A stretch of 64,000 nt of DNA from Choristoneura fumiferana (taxonomy: Eukaryota; Arthropoda; Insecta; Lepidoptera; Tortricidae). Each line of letters begins with the position of its first letter. Positions within the stretch are counted from its first letter, which is position 1. A model generated the notes under the pieces. That model saw nothing but the letters and a program-made list of their open reading frames with translations. It was not told the DNA's origin and did no database searches. Both the position numbers and the translations under genes were made by a program. This document shows positions 20,851 to 32,252 of this stretch, one piece after another. Location of the stretch: assembly GCF_025370935.1 (NCBI RefSeq), contig NC_133494.1, positions 14,417,207 to 14,481,206 on the forward strand, written 5' to 3'.

Positions 20851-21479
20851 ATAAAAAAATGTAAATCTTGAAAAGTTGAAAGTTTGAATACCTCAGACAA
20901 TTACCATACTAAAGTAAGCTGGGGTTATTTCGGGAATCACTTCACTGGAATAACCCCTAAAGGGGTAATTCGGGAAAAAAATTAAACTATAGCTAGGCCT
21001 TTTAGACTGACACAGTCATTCGCAAAAAACGATTATTTGTCATAACATTAATAGTTCAATCTTGTAACTTATCAGGTTTTAGAGTTAGCGGTGTTGGGGT
21101 TATTTCGTATTTAACTTTTTGGCACGAAAATGCACTCGACCCAAAAAAATATATATTGCACGTCCAACCGATGTCAGCGCCTCGCATCATCTGGAGAGAC
21201 GCGAGGAGCGGTAAATGGGGCGTCCATTTAAGTGCTGCCAGTGGTTAAACATCAACACGTTTAGGAGAAATTTTAAATAAATGGAATAACCCCGTTTACG
21301 GAATTACCCTAAAGCACCTTACACAATTTCATATTATCATAGATATTGGTTCAGCAGTTTAAGTGTGAAGATGTATTTAAACAAACAAACAAACAGACAG
21401 ACAGACGAATAGGTGGGCAAAGTTACTTTTTAATTGTTCTATTTATACTGTTTACTTATATATATTAAATTGATAGTGT

Positions 21480-21789
21480 TCGCCACTAGTTCACTACAGT
21501 GAACATGATTCAAGACTATCTCATTGTATTTTTTTTATGTAGAATTTTTTGGTCTTTAGGTTTGAATCATGAACCTTTTTCAAATTTTGACAATAAGACT
21601 TAAAAGTTAAAAAAACGTCTCACATACGATTGCGAAAAACCAGAAAAACACTTCTCTAGCTTGTGTTGTCATTTTGACAACGTCAACGTCATTGATTCTT
21701 GTTCGCTCGCTTGGCGACAGCTGATACCTACCAAAAAGCTGTGAAATCGTTGAAGATTACCCGTGAAGATTAATTAATAACTAAAAACT
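21480..21789. promoter_or_regulatory. Upstream region of the ZNF277-like gene
   Basis: Contains the probable 5' UTR (CGACAGCTGATACC to the ATG) and a TTGACAACGTCAACGTCATT stretch with two CRE-like ACGTCA half sites. Promoter function is inferred from position only. Confidence 0.3.
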
Positions 21790-22039
21790 ATGTCGAAACC
21801 CGACAAGCAGTTCTTCGGCCCACTTACTTTACACCAAAAAAGTGAAACACCGACAATTTTTAAGGACAACGACGTACAGGAGTGCGAGTGCATTTTGTGC
21901 CATGAAAAGTTCACATTACCCGATGGAGAAAAGCAAATGCTCACACATTTCTTCATGAAACACCGCTTGGTTATTGCCGATGTGAATCAAATAGCTGATT
22001 TGTTTGAATATTTGAGATATTGGCGTATAAGATTTAAAG
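21790..22039 (+). CDS. ZNF277-like zinc-finger protein, exon 1
   Basis: This exon encodes residues 1-83 of a 434-residue protein plus the first base of Asp84. The first C2H2 finger is Cys34-Cys37-His53-His58 (CILCHEKF..., HFFMKH). It is followed by RLVIADVNQIADLFEYLRYWRIRF, a segment highly characteristic of ZNF277 (family RLVIADVK...YWRKRF). The donor is AAAG|GTTAGT. ATG at 21790 follows an in-frame non-coding leader and begins MSKPDKQFFGP. Human ZNF277 is a nuclear protein reported to bind the Polycomb component BMI1 and, in other work, ribosomal protein uS5; the insect role is less well known. Confidence 0.92.
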
Positions 22040-22458
22040 GTTAGTTTTGGTGAAGGTGTATGTGGTTAAACGGACATTTTTCAAAGATAGAATAATAAAA
22101 TTATGTATTCTAATATAAGGAAGACGTTAAAAAAGTATATTTTGCCTAACTAAGTTATCTTTAAAGTTTACAACTACATTGAAAATTTAGGGGCCGACTT
22201 GGAAAAAATTTGGTGGCATCAAAAGGATACCAATATAAGATCTGTCTTTTACAAATGTATCATCTGGATTCTAGAATATGCTAAAAAAAGCATTTTGTCT
22301 TATATACTTTTCTGTGACTGTGTGAATTGTGATTGAGACTTAATAGAGCTCCACTCTTGTTACTGTCCTCTATAGTAAATACACCAGATTCCAAAGTTTG
22401 TACTGTTAATAATGCCTTTAAAATTGGTGAGTTAATGTTTTAACAAATTTTTTTACAG

Positions 22459-23513
22459 ATCAAAGCCTGCCTTATTTCTGTACGACAATGTTGCTGGACA
22501 GCAAACCAGACGGTACCAAGTCAAAAGACGAAGAATATTACTTACTAAGCGATGTCTTACCAGAAGACAAAGAGTTACGGACAAACTTGCAACAAACAAA
22601 ACTAGAGAAACTACTACAAAGACACCAGTTTGAAAGAGAGGATAAAAACTATGAAAAAGAGTGCTTATTCTGTAGATACGTCTCTAAAGACACAAGAGCT
22701 AATTACCTGAAGCATTTATTTGAAAAACACAATTTTCATATTGCAAAACCAGAGAACCTAATATTCATTGATAAATTAATAGACACTGTAGCAGCAAAAC
22801 TAGACAACCTGCACTGTATTTACTGTGAAGGATCATTCAAAGACCGCATTATTCTTAAGGAGCATATGAGAAAAAAAGGCCATAAAAGAATCAATCCTGA
22901 GAATAAGGAATATGATAAGTTCTTCATGGTGAATTACATTGGGGACCCTCAAACTAGACACAAACACCCAAAACATCATAACAAAAGTCAACCACAGAGA
23001 ATACCAAATCCAGTGAATGACCGCGATTCAAATGTAGATAGCGACCCTGAATGGTCGGAATGGGTTGAAGAAGATGGTCCACAAATAACTTGCCTGCTGT
23101 GCGAGCATACAGAGATGGAATACGAAACTATGTTAGACCACATGGAACGGAAGCACGATTTTTCATTTACAAAAGCAACTACAGGTTTAGATTTTTATCA
23201 TAAAATCAAAATTGTGAACTACATTAGGCGGCAGATACATTTAAAGCAATGCTTAAGCTGCGAAACTGTGTTTGATGATTCTGTTAATTTGGAGAAGCAT
23301 TTGAAGGAAGTGAAACATTGGGAATTGAAGAAGGAAAAATGGGATCAGCCTGAATATTATTTTCCGACGTATGAAGATGATCTGTTCTTATGCTTTATAC
23401 ATGATGATGACGAGAGCTGGTGGGCTACGGATGAACAGGAAACGGAGAAAACTGATAATCGTAGGTCTGATTCTATATCTACAGAAATGGCTATGGCTGT
23501 CCTATGTGATTAA
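22459..23513 (+). CDS. ZNF277-like zinc-finger protein, exon 2
   Basis: This exon completes Asp84 and encodes residues 85-434. After a linker, NYEKECLFC starts finger 2 (Cys152, Cys155, His168, His174). Finger 3 is Cys203/206, His219/225 (LHCIYCEGSF...KEHMRKKGH), finger 4 Cys295/298, His311/316, and finger 5 Cys348/351, His364/370. SDVLPEDKELR, NPENKEYDKFFMVNY, WSEWVEEDG and WDQPEYYFPTYEDD are landmark strings of the family, in the correct order. The total length (434) is close to the human protein. The acceptor is TTTTTTTACAG. The C-terminal tail is acidic (DDDESWWATDEQ). No canonical AATAAA is seen before the (TAA)n run. The gene is complete and well conserved, so it is likely functional. 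Confidence 0.95.
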
Positions 23514-23525
23514 AACATGCCATGT

Positions 23526-23550
23526 AATAATAATAATAATAATAATAAGC
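23526..23550. repeat. (TAA)n microsatellite
   Basis: Seven to eight TAA units 12 nt after the zinc-finger stop codon. Confidence 0.9.
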
Positions 23551-23583
23551 CATTTATTTCCGATTAACACTTTTTACAAATAT

Positions 23584-23907
23584 TTATAGAATATCCCTTA
23601 AATCGGTGTGCCTTCTGGCATAGGCCTCCTCCAACAATCTCCACTCTGCTCTGTCATCCGCAACTCTGGTCCACTGTGGCCCCAGGGTCAAACGGATATC
23701 GTCCACCCACCTCCTTATTGGGCGTCCTCTTTTCCTGGTACTGTCCCTAGGGTACCACAGTGTGACCTGTTTGCTCCACTTATTTTGTTTACATCTCAGC
23801 ATGTGTCCCGTCCAGCTCCATTTTAAATGGTCAATTCGGGTGAGAATGTCTGACACTTTAGTTTTCTTTCTTATCTCTGTACTTTTAATTTTGTCGCATT
23901 TTAACAT
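23584..23907 (-). mobile_element. RTE-like polyprotein C-terminal fragment
   Basis: A 107-codon open frame: KSTEIRKKTKVSDILTRI, LKWSWTGHMLR, KRGRPIRRWVDDI and WRLLEEAYARRHTDL. These match the RTE reverse transcriptase tail (RNEEIRRRT.., LKWQWAGHIAR, VGRPPTRW). The 5' part is missing. It differs in sequence from the 42926 copy, so it belongs to another RTE family. Confidence 0.8.
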
Positions 23908-23921
23908 GCCATATACTTAAC

Positions 23922-24345
23922 AAAAAAAACCCGGCCAAGTGCGAGTCGGACTCGCGCACCGAGGGTTCCGTATAAATATTTTTATTATATGATGTAACTA
24001 AAAATTTACGGTTTTCGCAATTTTTCCTTTATCTGTGCTATAAGACGTTGCTTCATACCAAATTTCAAGTATCGTGAGTTCACGGGAAGTACCCTGTAGG
24101 TTTTGATTCCCTTGCGACTTTCGAAAATTTGCGATATAAACGGCTGTATCTTTTGATTGCGTTGTCTTAGAAGTTTGATTTTTTCACAGCTCCTAGCTAA
24201 CAGTAGACCTGAGTATTTGATATAAAATTCAACTTGATTCCTCCACGCGTTCCTGAGAAAAAGGGTCTTGACAGACGGACAAATGGACAACAAAGTGATC
24301 CTATAAGGGTTCCGTTTTTTTCTTTCGAGGTACGGAACCCTAATA
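23922..24345 (+). repeat. CCGGCCAAG/GGTTCCG family, subtype B
   Basis: Starts AACCCGGCCAAGTGCGAGTC and GGACTCGCGCACCGAGGGTT. It ends with CAGACGGACAAATGGACAAC, AAGGGTTCCG and TACGGAACCCTA. A minus-strand copy is at 29985-30325. Confidence 0.7.
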
Positions 24346-24361
24346 GAATATTGTAGTTCAC

Positions 24362-24560
24362 ACCTAGAGAGTTTGCGAAATTTATAAATGTGAAATTAAC
24401 TATGAGCTTTACAGTGAAGGAAAACATCATTAATATTTTTGCACACACATACTATAAAGAAACTCCATTGTGTATGTGAAATGTCCAATACACACTGGCG
24501 CAGTGTGGGACCTATATGACCCAAGCTGCTCTCTCATTGTGAGAGATTACTTTGCGGAGG
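24362..24560 (+). repeat. Degraded copy of the 5061 SINE family
   Basis: GAGCTTTACAGTGAAGGAAAACATC and CACACTGGCGCAGTGTGGGA-like stretches are still alignable in short blocks; the head is missing. Confidence 0.55.
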
Positions 24561-24784
24561 TCCATATCAATGAATTAAAAACAAAACAACAAATAGTAAC
24601 TTACGGAGAGTGAGAAAAGTGTATAACTGGACATGGAAAAAATTATGTATTGAAAACTATAAAAGAAAGATTTACGGTTGTAAATAAGCAATATAGTAAA
24701 ATGTTTGTGAGGGGATTTATACATATTATTATATATTCTAGAACATTATGTAAATGCAATACTAAATAAGGCTATATGAAATAA

Positions 24785-25172
24785 CTATTATCTATTGTTA
24801 TCTGCATTAATATCTGCCACAGCAGAGCATGTAAATGGGTGGATCGACTTTTTCTTGTTATATTCTGTCTCTGTCCTGTCAGCGAGGGAACAAAAGTAGT
24901 ACAGTTTAATAGAAAAAATGTTGTGTCACATTATACTTACATGCTTATTAGATGACTAATTATAGAAGGGGCTTAAAAATTAATGTTTGGCAAATTTTGA
25001 CCCTATAAACTAGCGGTTTAATTTAAAGAGTGACTCAGGAGACCGTAACTATAACTATAAATGACAAGAAAAAGTTGATTGACCCATATCTGGCAAATCC
25101 CATGAGTCCTAGAATTGGAGTCATCAGATGCATGCTTTGTTGTAGCAGAAGTTGCTGCTGGTGACTGTACAT
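24785..25172. mobile_element. Degraded CAGTCACCAGCA-type MITE
   Basis: TGCATTAATATCTGCCACAG at 24803 and GCTGCTGGTGACTGTACAT at 25150 correspond to the two ends of the cleaner element at 26463-26598. Confidence 0.45.
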
Positions 25173-25175
25173 ATC

Positions 25176-26076
25176 TGTGTGTGTAACTCTTAACCTAATG
25201 TTTAGTTTTTATACAAAAAGTCATAGTGACTTCCATTGTATTGCATGACAAAGTAATTCATATTAAAACTTAACGCTTGGAGTGGCGGAGCCATATTTAA
25301 AATTTACTGTCAAGTGGCGCGGCCATTTTGAAAAAAAAGCCGGTCTCGTGCCAAACAAGTGTGTGCCGGGACCCGGACGCTTGCCACTCCAGAGGTTTAC
25401 TGTGAGATGAGAATGTTATATTGAGTATTAGGAATTAAATGTATCGATAATAAACAATTTTTGATAATAAAATAATTGCTAAGTGCATCATTTTGCATCA
25501 TTGTTTCATTGTTTAATACAAACTAGGTATTTTTTTTGTTTCATGTTCATTAAAAGCGTGTTGCTGACAGTACTTGGATAATTGGTTTATTTACGATTAT
25601 TTTGTTACTTCATTAATGCTACTTTGACTACATGTCACACGGAAGTTTAAATAAAAACATCATCTTGTGTGCAAGATTACGTCATTTTGTACGTCATCCG
25701 CACTGTTTGTCCGACCCCTGCTTATAAAATTAAGGCAGTCGAAAGGTTCCCGTAGTATTAGGTACCTACTTGTTAAATCATTAACACGGTCTATTATTAC
25801 CTTGTGGAATATTTACCAATGAAGCTTGTTAGGTATACTACCCATTACGAGTACTAAATTAATTACTGGGGATGTCGTGTTCGGCATTACAACAACGTGG
25901 TCGGAATAATTGCGTGAGCTCACAAAATGCTTAAATTAAAGAAAATTGATTGATTGAATTTTTTTACACTTTAGTAGGTATATAGGTACCTTGTCACTGT
26001 ATGCCTTGGGAAAAAAAATTCAAACTTGAGGTAACAGCGACAAAGGTACTAAGTATAAAGATATCTTTGGCCTCGA
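25176..26076. other. Intergenic, nothing recognised
   Basis: AT-rich. Two adjacent GGCGCGGCCATTTT/GGCGGAGCCATATT strings at 25275-25330 are possibly a local duplication. No gene seen. Confidence 0.5.
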
Positions 26077-26077
26077 C

Positions 26078-26187
26078 TGTACAGTCGAGTTCATAAACTT
26101 GTGACGGCGTACGCCGTTAATAATAGAGTCGTGTTCAGATATTTTTGATCAAGTTTTTGCTCATAAGTTTATGAACTTGACTGTACA
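26078..26187. mobile_element. CAGTCGAGTTCATAAAC-type MITE
   Basis: Inverted ends TACAGTCGAGTTCATAAAC and GTTTATGAACTTGACTGTA, about 106 bp. This is the longer relative of the 58-bp hairpin at 5623-5680. Confidence 0.7.
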
Positions 26188-26460
26188 CATGAAAAAAATT
26201 ACTGGACACTATTGATTCCAATTGACTTAGTAAAAGTAAGCAAAGCTGTTGTTTAGATCATTTATTTACCCAAAGTTTTTTTGCCTATTTTAAGCGACAC
26301 AGAAACATACCTAGGTAGGTATTCGTCAAAATCAATCAATATTGCTCGTGAGTCTGTGTAAAAATAACTGAAAAAATAAAGCATCATTTAAAGTGAACAT
26401 GCCCGCCCAGTAATTTAATTTCTTCATTTATGATGTTGCACTCAAGGTCTCTACTACCCC

Positions 26461-26600
26461 AGTACAGTCACCAGCATTAATATCTGCCACAGCGGAGCGT
26501 GCAAAAATATCGGACACGTCCTTCCGGCCCTAGAAATAGAGTCGTATTTATCAGATATTTATGCACGCTTGTGTCAGATATTGGTGCTGGTGACTGTACA
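26461..26600. mobile_element. CAGTCACCAGCA-type MITE
   Basis: Ends TACAGTCACCAGCATTAATA and TGGTGCTGGTGACTGTA. The sub-terminal TGCCACAGCGGAGCGTGCA is inverted as TGCACGCTTGTGTCAG. Confidence 0.7.
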
Positions 26601-26784
26601 CCGTATCATGCCATGACCGTAATAGAAACGGAATGTCAAGCGCATACTTACATGACACGCGTCGGCGACGGTTAACGGGCGAATGGGCATAGCTTTAGAT
26701 GGATGAGACCAATATTTTTCAAAAATTGCAGTTACCGCTGAGTACGCTATATATATAAGTCTTCTAAGTACTAAGAGTAAGTTG

Positions 26785-27022
26785 GTATGACGATAAAAAT
26801 GCGGGTAGTTGTGCGCCGGTGTTAGTTTCGTCGGAAGTCGCGCGAGCAGAGCGGTGGCGCGTAGTGTGCGTGTTGCGGCAGCCGCCGAGTCGCGTGCTCC
26901 TGAGAAGAAGGGCTACGAAATAGCCCGAAACATGTCGAGCTAAACTCGGTTTAAGACGTGAGTTATCCGTTACAATATCATTTAATATGAGTGAGTCTCA
27001 CGGTAGTTTCATGTTCAAAATA
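26785..27022 (+). repeat. Dispersed GC-rich repeat (ACATGTCGAGCTAAACTC family)
   Basis: CGCGAGCAGAGCGGTGGCGC, CTGAGAAGAAGGGCTACGAA and CCGAAACATGTCGAG. Partial copies are at 55945-56110 (mixed orientation) and 57060-57200 (-). The composition is strongly unlike the flanks. Confidence 0.6.
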
Positions 27023-27239
27023 AGTTGGTTAGGTTTTATAGATCGTATATGCAAATTCTTTAAAAATATTATTGGATATACCTAACTAGTGCTATCCACG
27101 AAGACGCGTGATTTTGTCAAAATTAGACATTAATGACATTGTAATAAGAACCACGGCAGGCGTCATCGTGAATGACTCTACCTATAACTGAATATAAAAT
27201 ACTATATTCTGCCACCCACCTTTACATCTTGCAATCTTG

Positions 27240-27785
27240 CTTATAATAACCGATAATATTGAAATACACTTAGATCACTATCGATTGTTCAAAACTATCG
27301 ATAATATCGATACTGATATATACCTTCATCGTATCACCTCTTTAACTCTATACCTCATTACTCGGGTTACCGCTGTGACTTGTTATTCTGTCATTCAATT
27401 AATTCATGATTTGATATGAGTTACGAATTTATCACTGGCGACGAGATTCTATGAACCCATGAATCCATTCGATGTATCAAAGGCCCGTTGGGCGCATGCA
27501 GTGCTGCGCGGCACACTTACAAAGACGCAAAACATAATTTCAAGCCAGGCAAACTTCAACATTGATGAAATCAACGTACGTATACAATCTTTAACGGACA
27601 ATTTACAAAAATTTCAAGAACTACAATCGAACATTGAATTAGAAACGGAAGAGGTGCATAATTAGACAGCAATAATATCGATACTATCTATAGTATTGCA
27701 TGAAAAGAGATATCGATATTCGATACTATCGATAGGCTTTTCCGATTAAAACTATCGATTGTAAACTATCGATTTTTCGAGTACT
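27240..27785. promoter_or_regulatory. Cluster of ATCGAT/TATCGATA motifs
   Basis: About nine ATCGAT-core motifs occur in two groups: 27280-27316 and 27671-27777 (for example AACTATCGATAATATCGATA). They resemble the DREF/BEAF-type site of flies, but could equally be internal to an old LTR element. No binding role is shown. Confidence 0.35.
27430..27665 (+). mobile_element. Possible LTR-retrotransposon leader and gag N-terminal fragment
   Basis: TGGCGACGAGATTC at 27438 resembles the primer-binding start seen after some Ty3-like LTRs. It is followed by a 68-residue frame beginning MNPFDVSKARWAHAVL and containing INVRIQSLTDNLQKFQELQS, a coiled helical stretch like the start of Pao/Ty3-type gag. 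The frame ends at a stop, and no protease, RT or integrase follows. The assignment is tentative. Confidence 0.35.
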
Positions 27786-28127
27786 AAGCAAGTAGTCTGG
27801 CTTATTATTCAGTGCCTAAGCATAATTTTATACGAAAGGCACGTCTAACACGATTGCTATTACGCCTATAAGGCAAAGTCTACATTAATTAGCCGCCTAT
27901 CTTGAAACTCGATACATTTTAAGTAATGGGACTTTCTCGTTACCTTAAGGCCCTTTATTATGTCTATGTTCATCTACATTGGCATGGCACAGAATATGTA
28001 ATATTAAGTAGATGGGCGTTTTAAAAAAAAAATACTTACACTTTTTTTTTAATTTTGGAAAAATTATAGTTTTTCTTAATCAGAATCAAGAGCACAATCT
28101 ATTCCGATCGTTTAAAAAAATGTCCGC

Positions 28128-28645
28128 AATTTTAGGGTTCCGTAGTCAACTAGGAACCCTTAAATAGTTTCGCCATGTCTGTCCGTCTGTCTGTCTGACT
28201 GTCCGCGGGTAAGCTCAGAGACCGTTAGTACTAGAAAGCTGTAATTTGACATGAATATACATATCAGTCACGCCGACAAAGTGGTACAATAAAAAAGTAA
28301 AAAAAAATTTTTTAGGGTACCTCCCATAGACGCAAAGTGGAGGTGTTTTTTTTCTCAACTAACCATATATTGTGGGGTATCGTTGGATAGGTATTTTAAA
28401 ACCATTAGGGGGTTGCTAAAACGATTTTTCAATTCAGTGATATGTTTGCAAAATATTCAAAAGTGCAAAAAAGTGGGTGGAAAAAATTCAGGATGGTAGT
28501 AAGTATATCAAACTTACAAGAAAAACTATAACGGTTAAGTTTTCTTGAGGATTATTAATAGTTTAAGAGTAAATATCAGCCTAAGGTATAAAATATGCCT
28601 AAACTTGGAATATTCCGTACAAAATACGAAATCCTTAGAAAACCT
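28128..28645 (-). repeat. CCGGCCAAG/GGTTCCG family, subtype A, truncated
   Basis: Plus-strand view: TTTTAGGGTTCCGTAGTCAA, CGCCATGTCTGTCCGTCTGT and TTTAAAACCATTAGGGG, then TTTGTACGGAAT-like sequence. The CCGGCCAAG end is missing. Confidence 0.65.
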
Positions 28646-28789
28646 ATTTTTCCGATTTTTTGAAGAAATAGCGGTTTCGGCAAAATCACCTCCAGGATCC
28701 AGGAGGAGGAAAATTAAAATGCTTATGTCCTCAAGTGAGGATTGAGGGATCCAAGAGGCTGTTATACGTCCTAACCCTATTAGGAAGTA

Positions 28790-28905
28790 TACACATGCCT
28801 CCTCTCGGAATGAGACGACTTGGCATGCAGTTCCCACGTGGCCCCAGTGCGGATTGGGAACTTAGCACACATCATTGAATTGTTTTGCAAGTGTTTAGAG
28901 GACAG
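28790..28905 (-). repeat. Fragment of the 5061 SINE family
   Basis: ATGCCTCCTCTCGGAATGAG, GCCCCAGTGCGGATTGGGAA and CATCATTGAATTG in the expected order. Confidence 0.65.
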
Positions 28906-28910
28906 GTAGT

Positions 28911-29984
28911 GAGTGTGTTTTGGGAGCTGATGAAAGCAATAAAAAACTTCTATAAAATATCCGCCCGGTATCCTTTATTCATGAATAATATTTACAAAAG
29001 TTCATTTTAGTAACATTATTTTTATATATTTTTACACTTTACAAGATATGTTTATACAACCTTAAACGCTACATTTGTCACTTCGTGCTATTTTGTTTTA
29101 ATGTGAAATTAATTATATTATTTATTATTAGTATCTACTATAATAATATATAACAACAAAACTTTAAGTTTATCACTTAATGCTATGGCACAGTTAGTAT
29201 GTAGTCAGCGTATACGAAATGGTTATTTTCTAAGATTTAAAACCATGATAGGAATTGAAAATATTACCCGATAATTCGAAGACAAAGTTTTATGAAAAAA
29301 AAAAACATTTAATTTGGTGATGTAATGGCGCTCAAATTCGTTTTTGCTCCGAGTTAAAAAAAAGTATAAATAAACTAAAAATACAGCCCGCATATTTTCC
29401 AGGATTTTGCAGATTTTGAAATAGCAACCCTAAGTCAAAGAGCGTACATTAAACAGAGGCATTAGACGCCATAAGAGCTAAGCTTGCATGATTGATCGAG
29501 AAAGTTCTGGAAAGATTTTAACGCAACTTTGTTCCTTATTAATATATTTGCATAACGAGGCTCTTGTGACAGTTACGACGTGTATTAATTACTTTTGAAT
29601 ACACGTTAAATGCAGATTACAACCGAAACTTTGTAATTATAACACGTTACTTTAAATTCTGTAAGTGCAAAATTCGAACTTCATATCTTGCCGTTATTAA
29701 GTATTTTTACTTAATAACCGATAGTAATTTTTACGACAAGTGGATCACTATAGAAGCTTGGCAGGCCAACTGGTTGATAGTAAGTACCCACATTGAGTTG
29801 AATAAAGCAAAATTTTATTGTTATGCCGACATAATGATTTATCACTAGCAAAAAAATTAAATTAAAAGGAAAATCGTTCTAAATGTTTTTTCTTTTATTT
29901 ATATATAAATAGTTTCATACGTACAAAAAAAACTTATAAATGAATTAAATTGCGACACAAAGCTAAACACCATGTCTTAAATTA
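28911..29984. other. AT-rich intergenic sequence
   Basis: No gene or complete repeat. A short GTGCAAAATTCGAACTTC at 29668 resembles the TACTACGAA MITE interior. Confidence 0.5.
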
Positions 29985-30325
29985 TGTACTTAGGTAAACA
30001 TTATTATTTGTGCATCAAAGACAGTACATACTTCTAGTTGTCTTAGAAACTTGAAATTTGGTGTGAAGGTAGCAATTATAACACAACCAACTAGAAAAGT
30101 GTGAAAATCTTGATTTTTTGTGTGCCTGTAAATACCAAAACCAATATAATCGGACCCCACACTGCGTACGTTTGCTTAGGAGCAGGGCTCTGCTTACACT
30201 GGATGTATTAAATAACTCGGAAAAAGCTGGAAATATCATCAACACACGATTCCCGTTTACATACCTATAAATGTGTACGGAACCCTCGGTGCGCGAGTCC
30301 GACTCGCACTTGGCCGGTTTTTTTT
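29985..30325 (-). repeat. CCGGCCAAG/GGTTCCG family, subtype B
   Basis: The plus-strand right end is TACGGAACCCTCGGTGCGCG, then TCCGACTCGCACTTGGCCGG. The interior contains TGTCTTAGAAACTTGAAATT. Confidence 0.65.
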
Positions 30326-30714
30326 TTAAATAACATTATTTATTTAATCGTATGGCATACATTTAAAAAAGGCTTATAATATATAGGTACATACACACAC
30401 TCTTTGCAGCGCTTATACCCTCAATGTTAATTTGCAAGATGCGGACTGAAGGTCCGACATCTCTAGTCGAAATGCTCATAACATTAATTAACATAACCAG
30501 ATGTAAGTAAATGTCAAATGATAATATTATGGGTACAATTATTATAACAATATTTCATTACAAAATATACCCTCCAAGTTGAACATTTCAATAAACAGTT
30601 AATTTTATTATCTTCTAAGTATATACATTGTTTTCTTTGTTAGACAAATAACCGACCGGTATAGTACAAAACAAATGAAAAATGTTACATTTCACATAGG
30701 GAATTCTAACCATT

Positions 30715-31600
30715 TTTAAGCATACGACACGAGAATTTTTGTGGCACCCTAACTTAATTCAGACTCTGTGTGTCCGTCTATCTGTTTGTCCGTCCATCAA
30801 CTTTTCCAGACCAACGCTTGGAGGTATCAAGCTGAAATTAATATATCTGCTACCAATTGAAGCTGTAAAAAAATCAAACTTATAAATTGACGCGATCAAA
30901 AAATACATATTAGCTTCGTACATCAAAAAAAAGGTAATTCTATACAAATTAGGTTTTTTTGACAGACTAAAAATATCGCTAGATGACGTTAGTATTGTGA
31001 GGTACCTACGTTTGACATTAAATGTCAAATTTATCGTCGTAAGAGTGTATGTTCTCTCGCGATTAGGATTTATAACAAATTACCAATAGAATTTAAACTA
31101 TTACCAATACCACTTCTGAGACGTAAATTATTAACCCTGCTTATGAATAAATGCTATTATTCTGTTCTCGAATATTTAAATGATGACCTAAATTGTTTGT
31201 AATTGTCTTTGTCTAATTTGTTTTTTTTTTTCTCGTATACCTATCTAATTTAATGTTCAATATATAAATATAATAGGTTAAGATCTGGCTTAATAGCCAA
31301 TGTTTTTGTACGCCAACTGGCAAAACATAGTGCAACACGAAAAAATGTAACATCTCTGTATTTATGCGGCCATCACCTATGTTTCACAAATAAAACACTT
31401 TTGACTTTTGACTTTGACTTTGAGCGTCGCGCTCGTGATTGGTTAAATATCTAAATGAGCCAATCGCAAGCAAGACTGAAATGGCAAACCAACGGACCTC
31501 ACGAGCTCACGATACTAACGCCATCTAGCGATATTTCGCTTGTCGCAATGATGCTGTAACCGAAAAACCTAGGGCACTTCCGGTTGTCCTAGAAACTTGA
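30715..31600. repeat. Repeat nest containing a LINE 3' end
   Basis: ATATCGCTAGATGACGTTAG at 30974 is inverted as CTAACGCCATCTAGCGATAT at 31517. A LINE 3' end (31040-31430) lies between them, suggesting insertion into an inverted-repeat element. Confidence 0.45.
31040..31430 (+). mobile_element. CR1/Jockey-like LINE 3' end
   Basis: A short frame near 31066-31200 encodes RIYNKLPIEFKLLPIPLLRR and YYSVLEYLNDDLNCL then a stop, like the tail after the RT domain. The 3' UTR ends TTTTGACTTTTGACTTTGAC, a typical oligomeric tail. Confidence 0.6.
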
Positions 31601-31659
31601 AAGATATGAAGTTAGCTGATATAGCACAAGAAATGAAAAAATAATAAAAAATGTATGTA

Positions 31660-31857
31660 ATGTAATTTACCACGAGCTTTGCGGTGAAGGAAAACATCGT
31701 GAGGAAACCTGCACAAATCTGCTAAGCAATTCAATGGTGTGTGTGAAGTTCCCAATCCGCACTGGGCCCGAGTGAGAACTATGGCCCAAGCCCTCTTGTT
31801 CTGAGAGGAGGCCTGTGCCCAGCAGTGGGACGTATATAGGCTGGGGGGGATGATGTA
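31660..31857 (+). repeat. 5061 SINE family, 5'-truncated
   Basis: TTTACCACGAGCTTTGCGGT through CCCAGCAGTGGGACGTATAT to a short GATGATG tail. Confidence 0.75.
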
Positions 31858-31904
31858 TGTCGGTCTGTCTATGTCAGTAACTATGAAGTCCTAACACTAA
31901 GCTA

Positions 31905-31982
31905 ACACTAGATATTCATAGATACCTAAAAATTTGCACGGAACTCTCAGTGCGCGATTTACTCGCACTTGGCCGGTTTACT
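31905..31982 (-). repeat. End fragment of the CCGGCCAAG/GGTTCCG family
   Basis: GGAACTCTCAGTGCGCG and CTCGCACTTGGCCGGTTTA only. Confidence 0.55.
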
Positions 31983-32252
31983 TATGTAATTAATCACACC
32001 ATTTGCTTGTTTTCGGTTACAACCAAAATAAATTAAAATGTTATTAAATAATCATAATACTTAATTACTGAGCGGCAAAAATCTGGATATCTCTTGTCCG
32101 GGTGAGCAGGTTAGTTCCAATGGAGTGCCGAAAAAAGTTTCTCGATGAGGGCTACGGCATAGATGTCGCTAGCGTCACTGCTTAAGTGACTTAGTAAGAA
32201 ACAAACAAGCTGAGATATGAGGTGCATAGGGGAAATTCGTGTCGGTACCGTT

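Larger units (their letters stand above)
19301..21319. mobile_element. 2-kb element with reiterated GGGGTTATTTCGG motif and TA duplication
   Basis: The ends are AGGTGCTTTGGGGTAATTCC and its inverse GGAATTACCCTAAAGCACCT, with TA on both sides (19299-19300, 21320-21321). Motif copies in both orientations occur near 19538, 19688, 20929, 20950, 20966, 21095 and 21282. There is no transposase. The middle (about 19780-20850) is foreign: a Helitron end, a tandem AAGC-rich tract and an RTE endonuclease fragment. Confidence 0.65.
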
